5,508 bases of DNA, taken from assembly GCA_029865515.1 (NCBI GenBank), contig JAOUGQ010000210.1, positions 1-5,508 on the forward strand, written 5' to 3'. The position numbers were made by a program, and so were the translations under genes. Numbering within the stretch: the first letter of the stretch is position 1; each line of letters starts with the position of its first letter. Source of the stretch: Nitrospirota bacterium. Lineage in GTDB: Bacteria > Nitrospirota > Nitrospiria > Nitrospirales > UBA8639. Positions 1 through 5,508 of the stretch are shown here, in pieces. Under the pieces are notes generated by a model. The model was not told the origin of the DNA. It made no database searches and saw nothing but the letters and a program-made list of their open reading frames with translations.

Positions 1-153
1 GCCTGCCTTGCGATGATACGTGCGCCGAGTGTCGTGTGGTGGCTAATGATGGGATTGCCTGCGAACCTCGTGGTGGTAGTGATAACATTACACTACATCT
101 TTCAAAAGGTTCCTATTGTCTACCTAACGCACCCGTCTCGGAGGGTGTCTTGA
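1..153 (+). CDS. C-terminal end of a probable membrane protein (partial, runs off left edge)
   Basis: Frame 1 is open from the first base to a TGA at 151-153, giving about 50 residues with no start visible in the window. The translation is strongly hydrophobic in the middle: residues 11-35 include VVWWLMMGLPANLVVVVITL, which reads as a transmembrane helix. It ends in a short basic tail (HPSRRVS). The stop lies 2 bases before the Shine-Dalgarno of the next gene and 13 bases before its ATG, the spacing expected for a two-gene operon. The other two plus frames are less convincing: one stops almost immediately, and the other gives a cysteine- and glycine-rich peptide with no recognisable character. 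No family can be named from this fragment. What is seen is an open frame plus hydrophobicity; that it is a gene is an inference. Confidence 0.42.
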   Translation, partial: ACLAMIRAPSVVWWLMMGLPANLVVVVITLHYIFQKVPIVYLTHPSRRVS

Positions 154-155
154 CC

Positions 156-161
156 AGGAGG
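156..161 (+). promoter_or_regulatory. Strong ribosome binding site (AGGAGG) for the 129-residue protein
   Basis: AGGAGG followed by GTAAT lies 5 bases before the ATG at 167, which supports that start. A second, weaker GGAG (194-197) sits 5 bases before the in-frame ATG at 203, so a 12-residue-shorter product is also possible. Confidence 0.7.
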
Positions 162-166
162 GTAAT

Positions 167-556
167 ATGTTTGGTCCCATCACTATCCCATTTGGAGCGA
201 AAATGCTGTTCAACACCGTCAAGCTTAAGCCCGGTGTCAGCTTTGAGCAGGTTGAGGTGGCCGTTGGGGAAATGTGCATGGTCGTGAAGGAAACGTACGG
301 TGGCGACAAAGGGGGGTTCATTGCGGGGCAGGTCTTCAAGTTCTCCGGTTTCGTCTCTGACGAAGGCTCCCTTCACAAATCCAGGACTGCCGAGGACCAT
401 TATGCCATCGTCACCTATTGGCACTCATTTGAGGATCACGAAAAATCTCACGCCGACGAAATCTTCAACAAGACGTTTGCCGCGTTGACCACGATGTGCT
501 CTGAGACCAAGGAGCTCGGATACGATATGTTGTGGCAGGGCGCGGCGAAGGCTTGA
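167..556 (+). CDS. Small protein, possibly of the dimeric alpha/beta-barrel (ABM-like) fold; function unknown
   Basis: The product is a soluble protein of 129 residues with no signal peptide or membrane segment. After a short N-terminal stretch it has a possible first strand (MLFNTVKLKPGVS, 13-25). A helix follows (SFEQVEVAVGEMCMVVKETYG, about 25-45), then a glycine-rich turn and strand (GGFIAGQVFKFSGFV, 49-63), a strand AIVTYWHSFEDH (about 79-90), and a C-terminal helix ending in YDMLWQGAAKA. This beta-alpha-beta order, with a 'YW.SFE.HE.SH' segment before the last helix, resembles dimeric alpha/beta-barrel proteins (antibiotic-biosynthesis-monooxygenase, Dabb or EthD types), which include cofactor-free oxygenases and heme-handling proteins. 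I infer the fold from the pattern only; no catalytic residues can be assigned. The ATG at 167 is chosen for its AGGAGG, although ATG 203 would place the first strand nearer the N-terminus. It probably follows the upstream membrane-protein gene in one transcript. Confidence 0.78.
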   Translation: MFGPITIPFGAKMLFNTVKLKPGVSFEQVEVAVGEMCMVVKETYGGDKGGFIAGQVFKFSGFVSDEGSLHKSRTAEDHYAIVTYWHSFEDHEKSHADEIFNKTFAALTTMCSETKELGYDMLWQGAAKA

Positions 557-739
557 TGAATCCCAAGATAACTTTGTTGTATCCCTGGCAAGATTCGTAA
601 GCGTGAAAATCCATTTTATGGGCACCAAGCGTCTCCAACGGGCATTCCGCAGTTGGTAGCGGGTATCTATCAATAAATTTCAAGAAATTTAAGCCAAAAA
701 CGAGCAAGAACGACTTAATAGGTTGGAAAAGATACTCGG

Positions 740-761
740 ACCGAGGAATGTTTATCTCGGT
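740..761. terminator. Hairpin between convergent genes, possible weak bidirectional terminator
   Basis: ACCGAG (740-745) and CTCGGT (756-761) form a perfect 6-bp stem with a 10-base loop. A third arm, CTCGG at 735-739, can pair with CCGAG (741-745) instead. The element lies between the ends of two convergent genes (556 and 821). T-rich sequence follows on both strands but not as an immediate U-run, so termination is only a possibility. Confidence 0.25.
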
Positions 762-820
762 GTATTTCTGTGAAATTATTTTCAAAGTCTTACCTGCTCC
801 CCTAATGAGTGGTTGTTTAT

Positions 821-1309
821 TTACGCGTTTCCACAGCATTTTTTATACTTCTTCCCGCTGCCACAAGGGCACGGATCATTGCGCCCCACCTTGGCTTCAC
901 TGCGGACCACGGTTCGAACTTTCGGGGCTTTGCCATCGGAGAAATACCAGACACCATCCTGTTTTCGAAACTCGCTCAGTTCGTGATGTATTTGAGGCCC
1001 TTCCTCTGTTTCAAACGTCGCCTTGAATTCAACCGTGCCGACCTCGTCATCAATTCCACCTTGCGTGGTTTCTAGGATTTCTAACCCCTTCCATTGAGTC
1101 GTTTCCGCCCATCGGCGATTGGCCTCAATGTCGACGTCACCGCAGGTTTTTGGATCATGGGTTTTTTCGATAAAGTCCATGGCAATTTGTGTGTAGGCCG
1201 TATACCTGGCTCGCATGAGTTGCTCGGCCGTCTCTGCCTGTTTACTCCCGGTGATGATCGGCTGGCAACACTGCCTGAATGTCTTTCCACTTTGACATGG
1301 ACACTGCAT
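821..1309 (-). CDS. ychJ: YchJ-family protein with SEC-C zinc-type motifs at both ends (UPF0225-like)
   Basis: The product is a cytoplasmic protein of 162 residues, close to the size of E. coli YchJ. The N-terminus carries a SEC-C motif (CPCQSGKTFRQCC, residues 3-15). The middle has the hallmarks of the YchJ central NTF2-like domain: LMRARYTAY (31-39), THDP (50-53), RRWAETTQWKGLEIL (65-79) and HELSEFRKQDGVWYFSDG (109-126). The C-terminus ends with a second SEC-C motif, CPCGSGKKYKKCC (147-159), preceded by VGRNDP. In SecA the same Cys-X-Cys...Cys-Cys/His motif binds zinc and contacts SecB and ribosomes; the role of YchJ itself is not well established. The frame stays open 43 codons further upstream, but I chose the ATG at 1309. 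AAGGAG sits 6 bases before it, and the SEC-C motif normally begins at the extreme N-terminus. It is a single gene, convergent with the small protein upstream and divergent from the SGNH gene. Confidence 0.93.
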   Translation of the reverse strand: MQCPCQSGKTFRQCCQPIITGSKQAETAEQLMRARYTAYTQIAMDFIEKTHDPKTCGDVDIEANRRWAETTQWKGLEILETTQGGIDDEVGTVEFKATFETEEGPQIHHELSEFRKQDGVWYFSDGKAPKVRTVVRSEAKVGRNDPCPCGSGKKYKKCCGNA

Positions 1310-1315
1310 GGCACG

Positions 1316-1321
1316 CTCCTT
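1316..1321 (-). promoter_or_regulatory. Ribosome binding site (AAGGAG) deciding the YchJ-family start
   Basis: The minus strand reads AAGGAG, then 6 bases, then ATG at 1309. This favours the 162-residue form over the longer open frame that starts at 1438. Confidence 0.8.
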
Positions 1322-1348
1322 GTAGGGTGACTTGGATAATGTCTTACT

Positions 1349-1378
1349 CTTGTATGTCGTCCGGGACAGAAAAGTCAA
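1349..1378 (-). promoter_or_regulatory. Candidate sigma-70-type promoter for the YchJ-family gene
   Basis: The minus strand has TTGACT at 1378-1373 (five of six consensus -35 bases), an 18-base spacer, and TACAAG at 1354-1349 (four of six -10 bases). Transcription would start near 1342 and leave a leader of about 30 bases before the ATG at 1309. It is placed sensibly, but the -10 is weak and the call is by eye. Confidence 0.35.
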
Positions 1379-1474
1379 AAGCTGGCCCACTGGTTCTCTG
1401 TAGGAAGGGTCAAAAGACATCGCCAGGGGCGTTCTCATTCCATGGATGTGCTTACCGTTTCCCGGTTTAAACGG

Positions 1475-1504
1475 CTGAATGAGACATTCAGTAATCTGAG
1501 TCTG
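1475..1504 (+). repeat. Copy 1 of a dispersed 29-base direct repeat with internal dyads
   Basis: Bases 1476-1504 match 5315-5343 at 26 of 29 positions in the same orientation; the shared core is GAGACATTCAG, one variable base, then AATCTGAGT. This copy also contains a perfect inverted repeat, CTGAATG-AGA-CATTCAG (1475-1491), overlapped by a second short dyad, TCAG-TAAT-CTGA. It sits in noncoding DNA upstream of both the YchJ-family and SGNH genes. It could be a dispersed intergenic repeat, a protein-binding site, or the edge of a degraded element. Confidence 0.55.
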
Positions 1505-1860
1505 TTGGCAGTGCTAGTCCTCCCTCTGGTGCTATTCTGAGTGAAACGAAGCGCCTGCGCATGGAGCGTGTGGTTAGGGGGCTACCTTCTTTCCGGAGCC
1601 TGTCCTGAGGGAAGCTGGAAAGTATCAGCATGATACAGTCCTTGAGAGTTCTCCATGTGCATCAGGGCCTGGCTAGTTACCGAAGAAGAGAGAGATGTGA
1701 CCTCAGGCTCACCCCGCCAACCTGTGAACGGGGAGCAAGCCCATGCATGACCCATCCCAGCCCATCAATAAGCGGTGGCCACCTGGATCGGATCATCGAT
1801 GCCATGTTTCCGAATGAGGGTTCAGGCCGCGGTTTAATACCTAAATGGTGTTTTGATGGC
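1505..1860. other. Gene-free stretch with several hairpin-forming segments
   Basis: I see no credible coding region here. There are several inverted repeats: CTTTCC (1589-1594) with GGAAAG (1617-1622); GTATCA-GCA-TGATAC (1622-1636); and a stacked pair in which CCCCG (1712-1716) matches CGGGG (1729-1733) inside GGCT (1706-1709) and AGCC (1738-1741). The segment GAGCCTGTCCTGAGGGAAG (1596-1614) resembles a short G/C-rich intergenic repeat motif common in many bacterial genomes. The open frame 1630-1863 (77 codons) is rich in Arg, Ser, Pro and Cys, shows no domain, and is probably chance. A structured untranslated RNA or degraded repeat DNA would both explain the region. Confidence 0.4.
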
Positions 1861-1897
1861 TAGGTATATAAAATATCCTTAATTTCTGGATAATTCG

Positions 1898-3160
1898 ATG
1901 ATCAAAAGAAAGTCCATTCTGTTTTACGTCCTTCTAATTTGCTTTGTGTATGGAGGCATCGAAGGGATTTCCTACCTCGGCTTGCTGTTCCTCCAAGCTA
2001 AAAGGGTTAACTATTATCCACAGTCTTCCGTGCTCTCTGAGAAGCAAAAACAACTCATCAAAAGCCGCATTGAAGACCGGCCCCCTTTAGGTGGCCATCA
2101 CCCCATATTGGGTTGGAGGCCAAAACCACATACGCGCACAGAGGAGGTCAGAATCAATTCCCAAGGTATTCGGGCAGATCACGACTACGCTCAAACTGTT
2201 GAACCGGGAGTCGTACGAGTGTCGGCGTTTGGAGACTCGTTCACCTTCGGCAGCGAAGTTGCGAATGAAGAGACATGGGAACGTCAATTAGAAAACCAGG
2301 ATCCTCGGTTTGAGGTGCTGAATTTCGGCGTCGGAGCCTATGGGTTGGACCAGGCCTATCTGCGCTATTTGCATGAAGGGATCCCTTTTAATTCAGACAT
2401 TGTCATCATTGGATTTATGACTGAAAATATTCATCGCAATCTGAATGTATTCCGTCCGTTCTATCATTCGTCTTACTCGGACAACATCTATACAAAACCA
2501 AGATTTTTGCTGGAGAACGGCAACTTCACATTACTAAAGAACCCGTTAGCGACCATTGAAGACTACAGGCGCTTTGTCACCAACGATGAGGCAGTCCTGC
2601 GAGAGATCGGGACCCATGATTATTTCTATCAGATAAAATACCGGGTTGGACCAATGGATTGGTTGCCGTCAGCAAGACTCATCAAGATCACGACGTGGAG
2701 CGTGAAGAAACGGCTGAATCCGGTGCTGACTAACGAAGGGTCCTATGCCGTTTCCTCAGAAGCATTCCCTCTCACCACACGAATTTTTGATGAGTTCTAT
2801 TGTGCCGCCCTGCAACATGCATCCTTACCTGTGATCGTCATCTATCCTGCCCTCCCAGATCTTGACAGACAGCGCAGCCATCAGAGGAAGCAGTACGAAC
2901 CAATGCTTGAACATTTTCATACCAAAGGATTTCGTTATGTAGACCTGTTGGATGCCTTTGTGGCATATGACTCCACCCTGCCCCGAGATCAGATCAACGT
3001 CGGAAAGTGGGGGCATTACTCTCCTCTCGGCAATAGGATTGTCGCAACGTACCTACAAAATTATTTGAATGACGAGAAGTTGGCTGTTAGAGACAAAATC
3101 AAAACGCTTGTACGCGAAGCCTGTAGGACAGAACACTGCTGTCCGAACCCTACTTCATGA
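1898..3160 (+). CDS. Membrane-anchored SGNH/GDSL-type hydrolase or acyltransferase
   Basis: The product has 420 residues. The N-terminus is a signal anchor: basic MIKRK, then a hydrophobic segment at about 7-32. This would place the catalytic domain outside the cytoplasmic membrane. Domain order fits the SGNH fold: block I VSAFGDSFTFGSE (108-120) with nucleophile Ser114; block II NFGVGAYGLDQ (142-152) with the oxyanion glycine; block III region IIGFMTENIHRN (170-181) with the likely oxyanion Asn177; and block V GHYSPLGNRIVATYL (372-386) with catalytic His373. The family includes esterases, lipases and enzymes that add or remove acetyl groups on polysaccharides. Substrate cannot be told here, though a cell-surface glycan is a reasonable guess. 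The usual Asp three residues before the His is Lys370 instead. The C-terminal tail has three cysteines (409, 414, 415). The start at 1898 has only a weak TGGA seven bases upstream. It is a single gene, convergent with the peroxidase. Confidence 0.85.
   Translation: MIKRKSILFYVLLICFVYGGIEGISYLGLLFLQAKRVNYYPQSSVLSEKQKQLIKSRIEDRPPLGGHHPILGWRPKPHTRTEEVRINSQGIRADHDYAQTVEPGVVRVSAFGDSFTFGSEVANEETWERQLENQDPRFEVLNFGVGAYGLDQAYLRYLHEGIPFNSDIVIIGFMTENIHRNLNVFRPFYHSSYSDNIYTKPRFLLENGNFTLLKNPLATIEDYRRFVTNDEAVLREIGTHDYFYQIKYRVGPMDWLPSARLIKITTWSVKKRLNPVLTNEGSYAVSSEAFPLTTRIFDEFYCAALQHASLPVIVIYPALPDLDRQRSHQRKQYEPMLEHFHTKGFRYVDLLDAFVAYDSTLPRDQINVGKWGHYSPLGNRIVATYLQNYLNDEKLAVRDKIKTLVREACRTEHCCPNPTS
3126..3144 (+). 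other. Perfect hairpin in the last codons of the SGNH gene
   Basis: GGACAG (3126-3131) and CTGTCC (3139-3144) form a 6-bp stem with a 7-base loop. GTA (3123-3125) and TAC (3151-3153) can extend it across a bulge. There is no following T-run, so it may simply reflect coding sequence. Confidence 0.3.
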
Positions 3161-3214
3161 GGACTGGCTTTATCGGATTGATCGAATTCTGAAACACGCA
3201 CCATTTACGCCGTG

Positions 3215-3239
3215 ACTTGAGAAAGCCAAGTGGATTTTT
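3215..3239 (+). terminator. Weak candidate terminator after the SGNH gene
   Basis: ACTTG (3215-3219) and CAAGT (3227-3231) form a short stem with a 7-base loop, followed after three bases by TTTTT (3235-3239). It lies 54 bases past the stop, between convergent genes. The 5-bp stem is short for an intrinsic terminator. Confidence 0.3.
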
Positions 3240-3284
3240 GAACTATCAATAAGGCGTCTGTTCTCTCAAACCCCTTCTGAGTGT

Positions 3285-4955
3285 TTAATGTCCCTTGCGA
3301 TGGGGGCTTTTCTTCGGGAGCAGAAAGACATGATCCTGAATCTCCCGGCCGATGGTGGTATTTCTGCGGATCACATCCGCCAGGGTGGTTTCTTCCAATA
3401 AGGTAATTTGAAAATTGGGAAAAGCGTTGAGATAGAAGAACCGGTCCCCGTCCCGCAATCGTTCGAATTGATTCACCAGAATGGTATAAATTAATTCTCC
3501 GACCATCGCGCCGGGGCGGTGATCTTCAGACAGTCCGCCGATCCACAGATCCACGAGTTCGACACTCCCATATACCGATTCCAGGCGTTGTCGCACGTCA
3601 GGATTTTTTGTGATGTCTGCGAACGTCAGGGCCGGTGTGAGGCCCAGGGCCAAACGGACATCGTTGTATGTGGGTATGCCGTGGTCGCGGCCACGTTGGA
3701 GATTGAGTGATGCCAAATCAAATCCCCCCGATCCCGGCGGGCCGAAGAGGAAATTTCTCACATCATCGATGATAAAGTTGTCAATCTCCTGCGCGCGATT
3801 GCTCGCCAGTCCTCGGAGCAGGGGTTCGATCCCTCCTTCGTTGGTGATGCGCCATGGGACCAAAAACGCTTCTCGCAGGGGCAAATGTCCTTCCGGAATT
3901 GGCTTTCCATTTTTCTCAAGACGGAGTAAGACCGGTGAGAGCAGCGTATGGCCCACTCGATAGGCTGCCGTGCTGAACTCGGTGGCAATTCCGGCGTTCA
4001 CCTTCCGCTGATATCCGGTATAGGGTTTGAGGGCATCAGGTCCCAAGAGCAGCGGAAGAAATTCCTTATAGGTGATGACTTGAACCAGTGCGCCGACCCA
4101 GGCCCTGGAGGCTTCGTAGATGGCATCGTCGCTTAACCGTGGAAAATGGGCATGCATGAGATCAGCCACCCGATTATGTTCCCGCATGAACAGAGTATGC
4201 ATGGCGGTGAGTCCCACTTGTTCGTTGGCCCGAATGTCGCCGGCGATAAAAAGTGTAGGATCGGATCCTCCAAGATTGGGCAGGCCGCTGGTGTTGAACG
4301 GCAACAAATTGCCTGGACTGGTTTTAAGGCGACCGGTGCCGTCCAGCGTTCTGAGGGCTCGCGCGCGTACGGGATCCGAGCCATAGATCATTGAACCATC
4401 GATATAGGCGGTCAGCTGATTGATTTGCTGTCGAGGATTATTGGAGGACCCTCCGGTGGCCGGATCATAGACAGACCGGTTCAGGAAAATAACCTGTGCT
4501 CCAGTGCCTTGGGGATCGAAGTAAGGATCTCCAGTCGGAACGGGTATGTTAAAGGGTTCCTCCGGGTTATCAAGTGTGAGGGTGATGTCGTGATCAATGA
4601 ATTGCCCCCACTGCCAAATAAAGTCCGATGCGCGTTTTTCGTTGTAGATCGGGTTCTCTTGGGCGGCTACCGTATTTGAGATTTCACGGGCGTTCGGGCG
4701 GTCGGCACCTGATGGTTTTGCGATGCCATTTTTGTAATCAGGAGCCGCGTACCTGAGTAATTGGCTGTTGGTGCTTCCCCAGGCAGGGTTTTCCACATTA
4801 TTGTTCGTGCCATCAATCGTTCTGGTCTCGAATGCGAAGGAATCGGGGGTCGAGGATCCTAGCAGAGCCGCGAGCAGGCTGGTGAAAAGAAGAAATCTCG
4901 GATGGATGATGAATTTTGGGAGGGTGTATTGCCAGCTGGGTTGTACGGTTCTCAC
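3285..4955 (-). CDS. Exported animal-type heme peroxidase (myeloperoxidase/peroxinectin-like)
   Basis: The product has 556 residues and should use hydrogen peroxide to oxidise halides, pseudohalides or organic substrates outside the cytoplasm. A signal peptide is visible: a long basic n-region to Arg20, hydrophobic core 21-35, and likely cleavage after SFA (41). Compared with myeloperoxidase (numbering recalled from knowledge), the distal motif WGQFIDHD (116-123) gives Gln118, heme-linking Asp121, distal His122 and calcium ligand Asp123. The calcium loop LTAYIDGS (181-188) matches T-x-F-x-D-x-S. GDIRANEQ (239-246) supplies catalytic Arg242 and the second heme-linking acid Glu245. YRVGHTL (332-338) carries the proximal His336, and LNLQRGRDHG (417-426) carries Asn418, which supports that His. 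The myeloperoxidase sulfonium Met is Gln246, as in lactoperoxidase. The GTG start is fixed by AGGAGG 8 bases upstream and by the lack of an in-frame ATG before residue 189. It is a single gene, convergent with the SGNH gene. Confidence 0.95.
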   Translation of the reverse strand: MRTVQPSWQYTLPKFIIHPRFLLFTSLLAALLGSSTPDSFAFETRTIDGTNNNVENPAWGSTNSQLLRYAAPDYKNGIAKPSGADRPNAREISNTVAAQENPIYNEKRASDFIWQWGQFIDHDITLTLDNPEEPFNIPVPTGDPYFDPQGTGAQVIFLNRSVYDPATGGSSNNPRQQINQLTAYIDGSMIYGSDPVRARALRTLDGTGRLKTSPGNLLPFNTSGLPNLGGSDPTLFIAGDIRANEQVGLTAMHTLFMREHNRVADLMHAHFPRLSDDAIYEASRAWVGALVQVITYKEFLPLLLGPDALKPYTGYQRKVNAGIATEFSTAAYRVGHTLLSPVLLRLEKNGKPIPEGHLPLREAFLVPWRITNEGGIEPLLRGLASNRAQEIDNFIIDDVRNFLFGPPGSGGFDLASLNLQRGRDHGIPTYNDVRLALGLTPALTFADITKNPDVRQRLESVYGSVELVDLWIGGLSEDHRPGAMVGELIYTILVNQFERLRDGDRFFYLNAFPNFQITLLEETTLADVIRRNTTIGREIQDHVFLLPKKSPHRKGH

Positions 4956-4963
4956 TGGTGGAA

Positions 4964-4969
4964 CCTCCT
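4964..4969 (-). promoter_or_regulatory. Ribosome binding site (AGGAGG) deciding the GTG start of the peroxidase
   Basis: The minus strand reads AGGAGGTT at 4969-4962, matching the anti-Shine-Dalgarno over eight bases. AGGAGG is 8 bases from the GTG at 4955. This placement and the signal peptide that follows identify the non-ATG start. Confidence 0.85.
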
Positions 4970-5017
4970 ACATAAATAAGAATGGATTTTTCAATTATGA
5001 ATGAAAATTTAGCGTAT

Positions 5018-5047
5018 TTTATGGTGAAAATTTGAACTATACCTCAA
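5018..5047 (-). promoter_or_regulatory. Weak candidate promoter in the AT-rich leader of the peroxidase gene
   Basis: The minus strand has TTGAGG (5047-5042), an 18-base spacer and CATAAA (5023-5018), each matching four of six consensus bases. The surrounding 70 bases are clearly richer in A/T than the flanking DNA, as expected of a promoter. Transcription would give a leader of about 55 bases. Confidence 0.25.
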
Positions 5048-5508
5048 TGGTGTTAAAAGAGTAATAGACCACAGAGAAGCAGTCTGTCCTCCTACATTTT
5101 CTCCCTGCCTTCTATGACTCGCGCATCAAGGTAGCTACGTCATTGCCTTCGACCGGCTCTCATGCCAGGATTGTTCGGGCTTTGGCAGTCATAGCCCATC
5201 ACTCGCATCGCGGGATACGTTAATAGAGTCGAAGAAGGCTCAATTTGCCTGGCGTATGAAATAGCCGATAATCCCATGAGAGCAAAGACGGGATGCCACC
5301 AGTTACCTTGTGGATGACTGAGACATTCAGAAATCTGAGTATGCTGACTGAGATGGGTTTCGCTTTTGTGTCGCCATGATTCTGACGAAAAATCCGGCCA
5401 GAAGTTTGGGGATAGGGGTGGTCGGATTCTTTATTGGTCCTGTTCCAAAAGAGCCGAAGGGCAACCTCCTTGCGGGTTGTCCATGTGGGGCATGGCTTAG
5501 TTAGCTAC
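5048..5508. other. Gene-poor stretch at the right edge
   Basis: No convincing gene is seen. The stretch holds repeat copy 2 (5315-5343) and a strong hairpin, GGGCAACC (5459-5466) with GGTTGTCC (5475-5482), which pairs over 8 bp with one G-U. A minor dyad, TGCCA...TGGCA, lies near 5164-5188. An open frame 5376-5504 (+) would encode 42 residues, including GFFIGPVPKEP and CPCGAW, but has no ribosome binding site. A minus-strand frame of about 90 codons without a clear start crosses the same DNA. Both look like translations of noncoding or repeat sequence. Confidence 0.4.
5315..5343 (+). repeat. Copy 2 of the dispersed 29-base direct repeat
   Basis: It matches 1476-1504 at 26 of 29 positions, differing at the 4th, 17th and 27th bases. 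The internal dyad TCAGA-AA-TCTGA (5327-5338) is perfect here, whereas the longer inverted repeat of copy 1 is broken at two positions. The start motif TGACTGAGA recurs 30 bases further on (5345-5353), hinting at a short tandem or a decayed larger unit. It lies about 360 bases upstream of the peroxidase start. Confidence 0.55.

Noticed and set aside
36..287. 83-codon plus-strand open frame overlapping the start of the 129-residue protein
   Set aside because: It overlaps the better supported frame by more than 100 bases, has no ribosome binding site and no recognisable content.
113..424. 103-codon minus-strand open frame opposite the small ABM-like protein
   Set aside because: It is the antisense shadow of a gene with a strong ribosome binding site.
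465..839. 124-codon minus-strand open frame downstream of the YchJ-family gene
   Set aside because: It overlaps the 3' ends of both convergent genes, has no Shine-Dalgarno, and its C-terminal third is simply antisense to the small protein at 167-556.
1310..1438. 43-residue N-terminal extension of the YchJ-family protein
   Set aside because: The AAGGAG and the normal position of the first SEC-C motif support the ATG at 1309. The extension shows no family features and crosses the candidate promoter.
1690..1760. Possible riboswitch or group II intron fragment around the CCCCG/CGGGG stem
   Set aside because: No conserved riboswitch core, intron 5' GUGYG with domain V, or reverse transcriptase could be identified; only the stems are seen.
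1630..1863. 77-codon plus-strand open frame between the YchJ-family and SGNH genes
   Set aside because: Residue composition is unlike a folded protein (many Arg, Ser, Pro, Cys), no domain is visible, and it runs through several hairpin-forming segments. Only a poor purine-rich stretch precedes the ATG.
3610..3963. 117-codon plus-strand open frame inside the peroxidase gene
   Set aside because: It is fully antisense to a confidently identified gene, rich in Arg, Pro and Ser, and without a recognisable domain.
5146..5160. CCTTCGACCGGCTCT, resembling a widespread intergenic repeat motif
   Set aside because: Only a short match, with no paired arm or second copy in the window, so chance is the simpler reading.

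Overview
The window is ordinary-looking bacterial chromosome of intermediate base composition (about half G+C by eye). It has four complete protein genes, the probable tail of a fifth, and two gene-poor stretches with repeat-like and hairpin-forming DNA. Signal-bearing envelope proteins suggest a Gram-negative-type cell. The mix of genes would fit an environmental lineage such as Nitrospirota (Nitrospira-like), but that is an impression from protein character and not a demonstrated assignment. I see no transposase, integrase, CRISPR array, rRNA or tRNA.

Layout from left to right. (1) An open frame enters from the left edge, looks like the C-terminus of a membrane protein, and stops at 153. 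It is followed at once by a strong Shine-Dalgarno and a 129-residue protein (167-556) that may have the dimeric alpha/beta-barrel (antibiotic-biosynthesis-monooxygenase-like) fold. (2) Convergent to it on the minus strand is a YchJ-family protein with a zinc-type SEC-C motif at each end (821-1309). (3) A 588-base gap (1310-1897) holds a probable promoter for the YchJ gene, a copy of a 29-base repeat, and several hairpin-forming segments. (4) A membrane-anchored SGNH/GDSL-type hydrolase or acyltransferase lies on the plus strand (1898-3160). (5) Convergent to it, on the minus strand, is a large exported animal-type (myeloperoxidase/peroxinectin-like) heme peroxidase (3285-4955). It starts at GTG behind a near-perfect Shine-Dalgarno. 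(6) The last ~550 bases have no convincing gene but contain the second copy of the 29-base repeat and a strong hairpin.

Apart from the two-gene arrangement at the left edge, nothing looks like an operon: the three genes from 821 onward are single units on alternating strands. The most notable content is the peroxidase, which appears to keep the full set of myeloperoxidase heme-pocket, heme-ester and calcium-site residues. Next is the direct repeat pair that brackets the hydrolase/peroxidase block. The two bracketed proteins would both act at or outside the cytoplasmic membrane, but a functional link between them is only inference.
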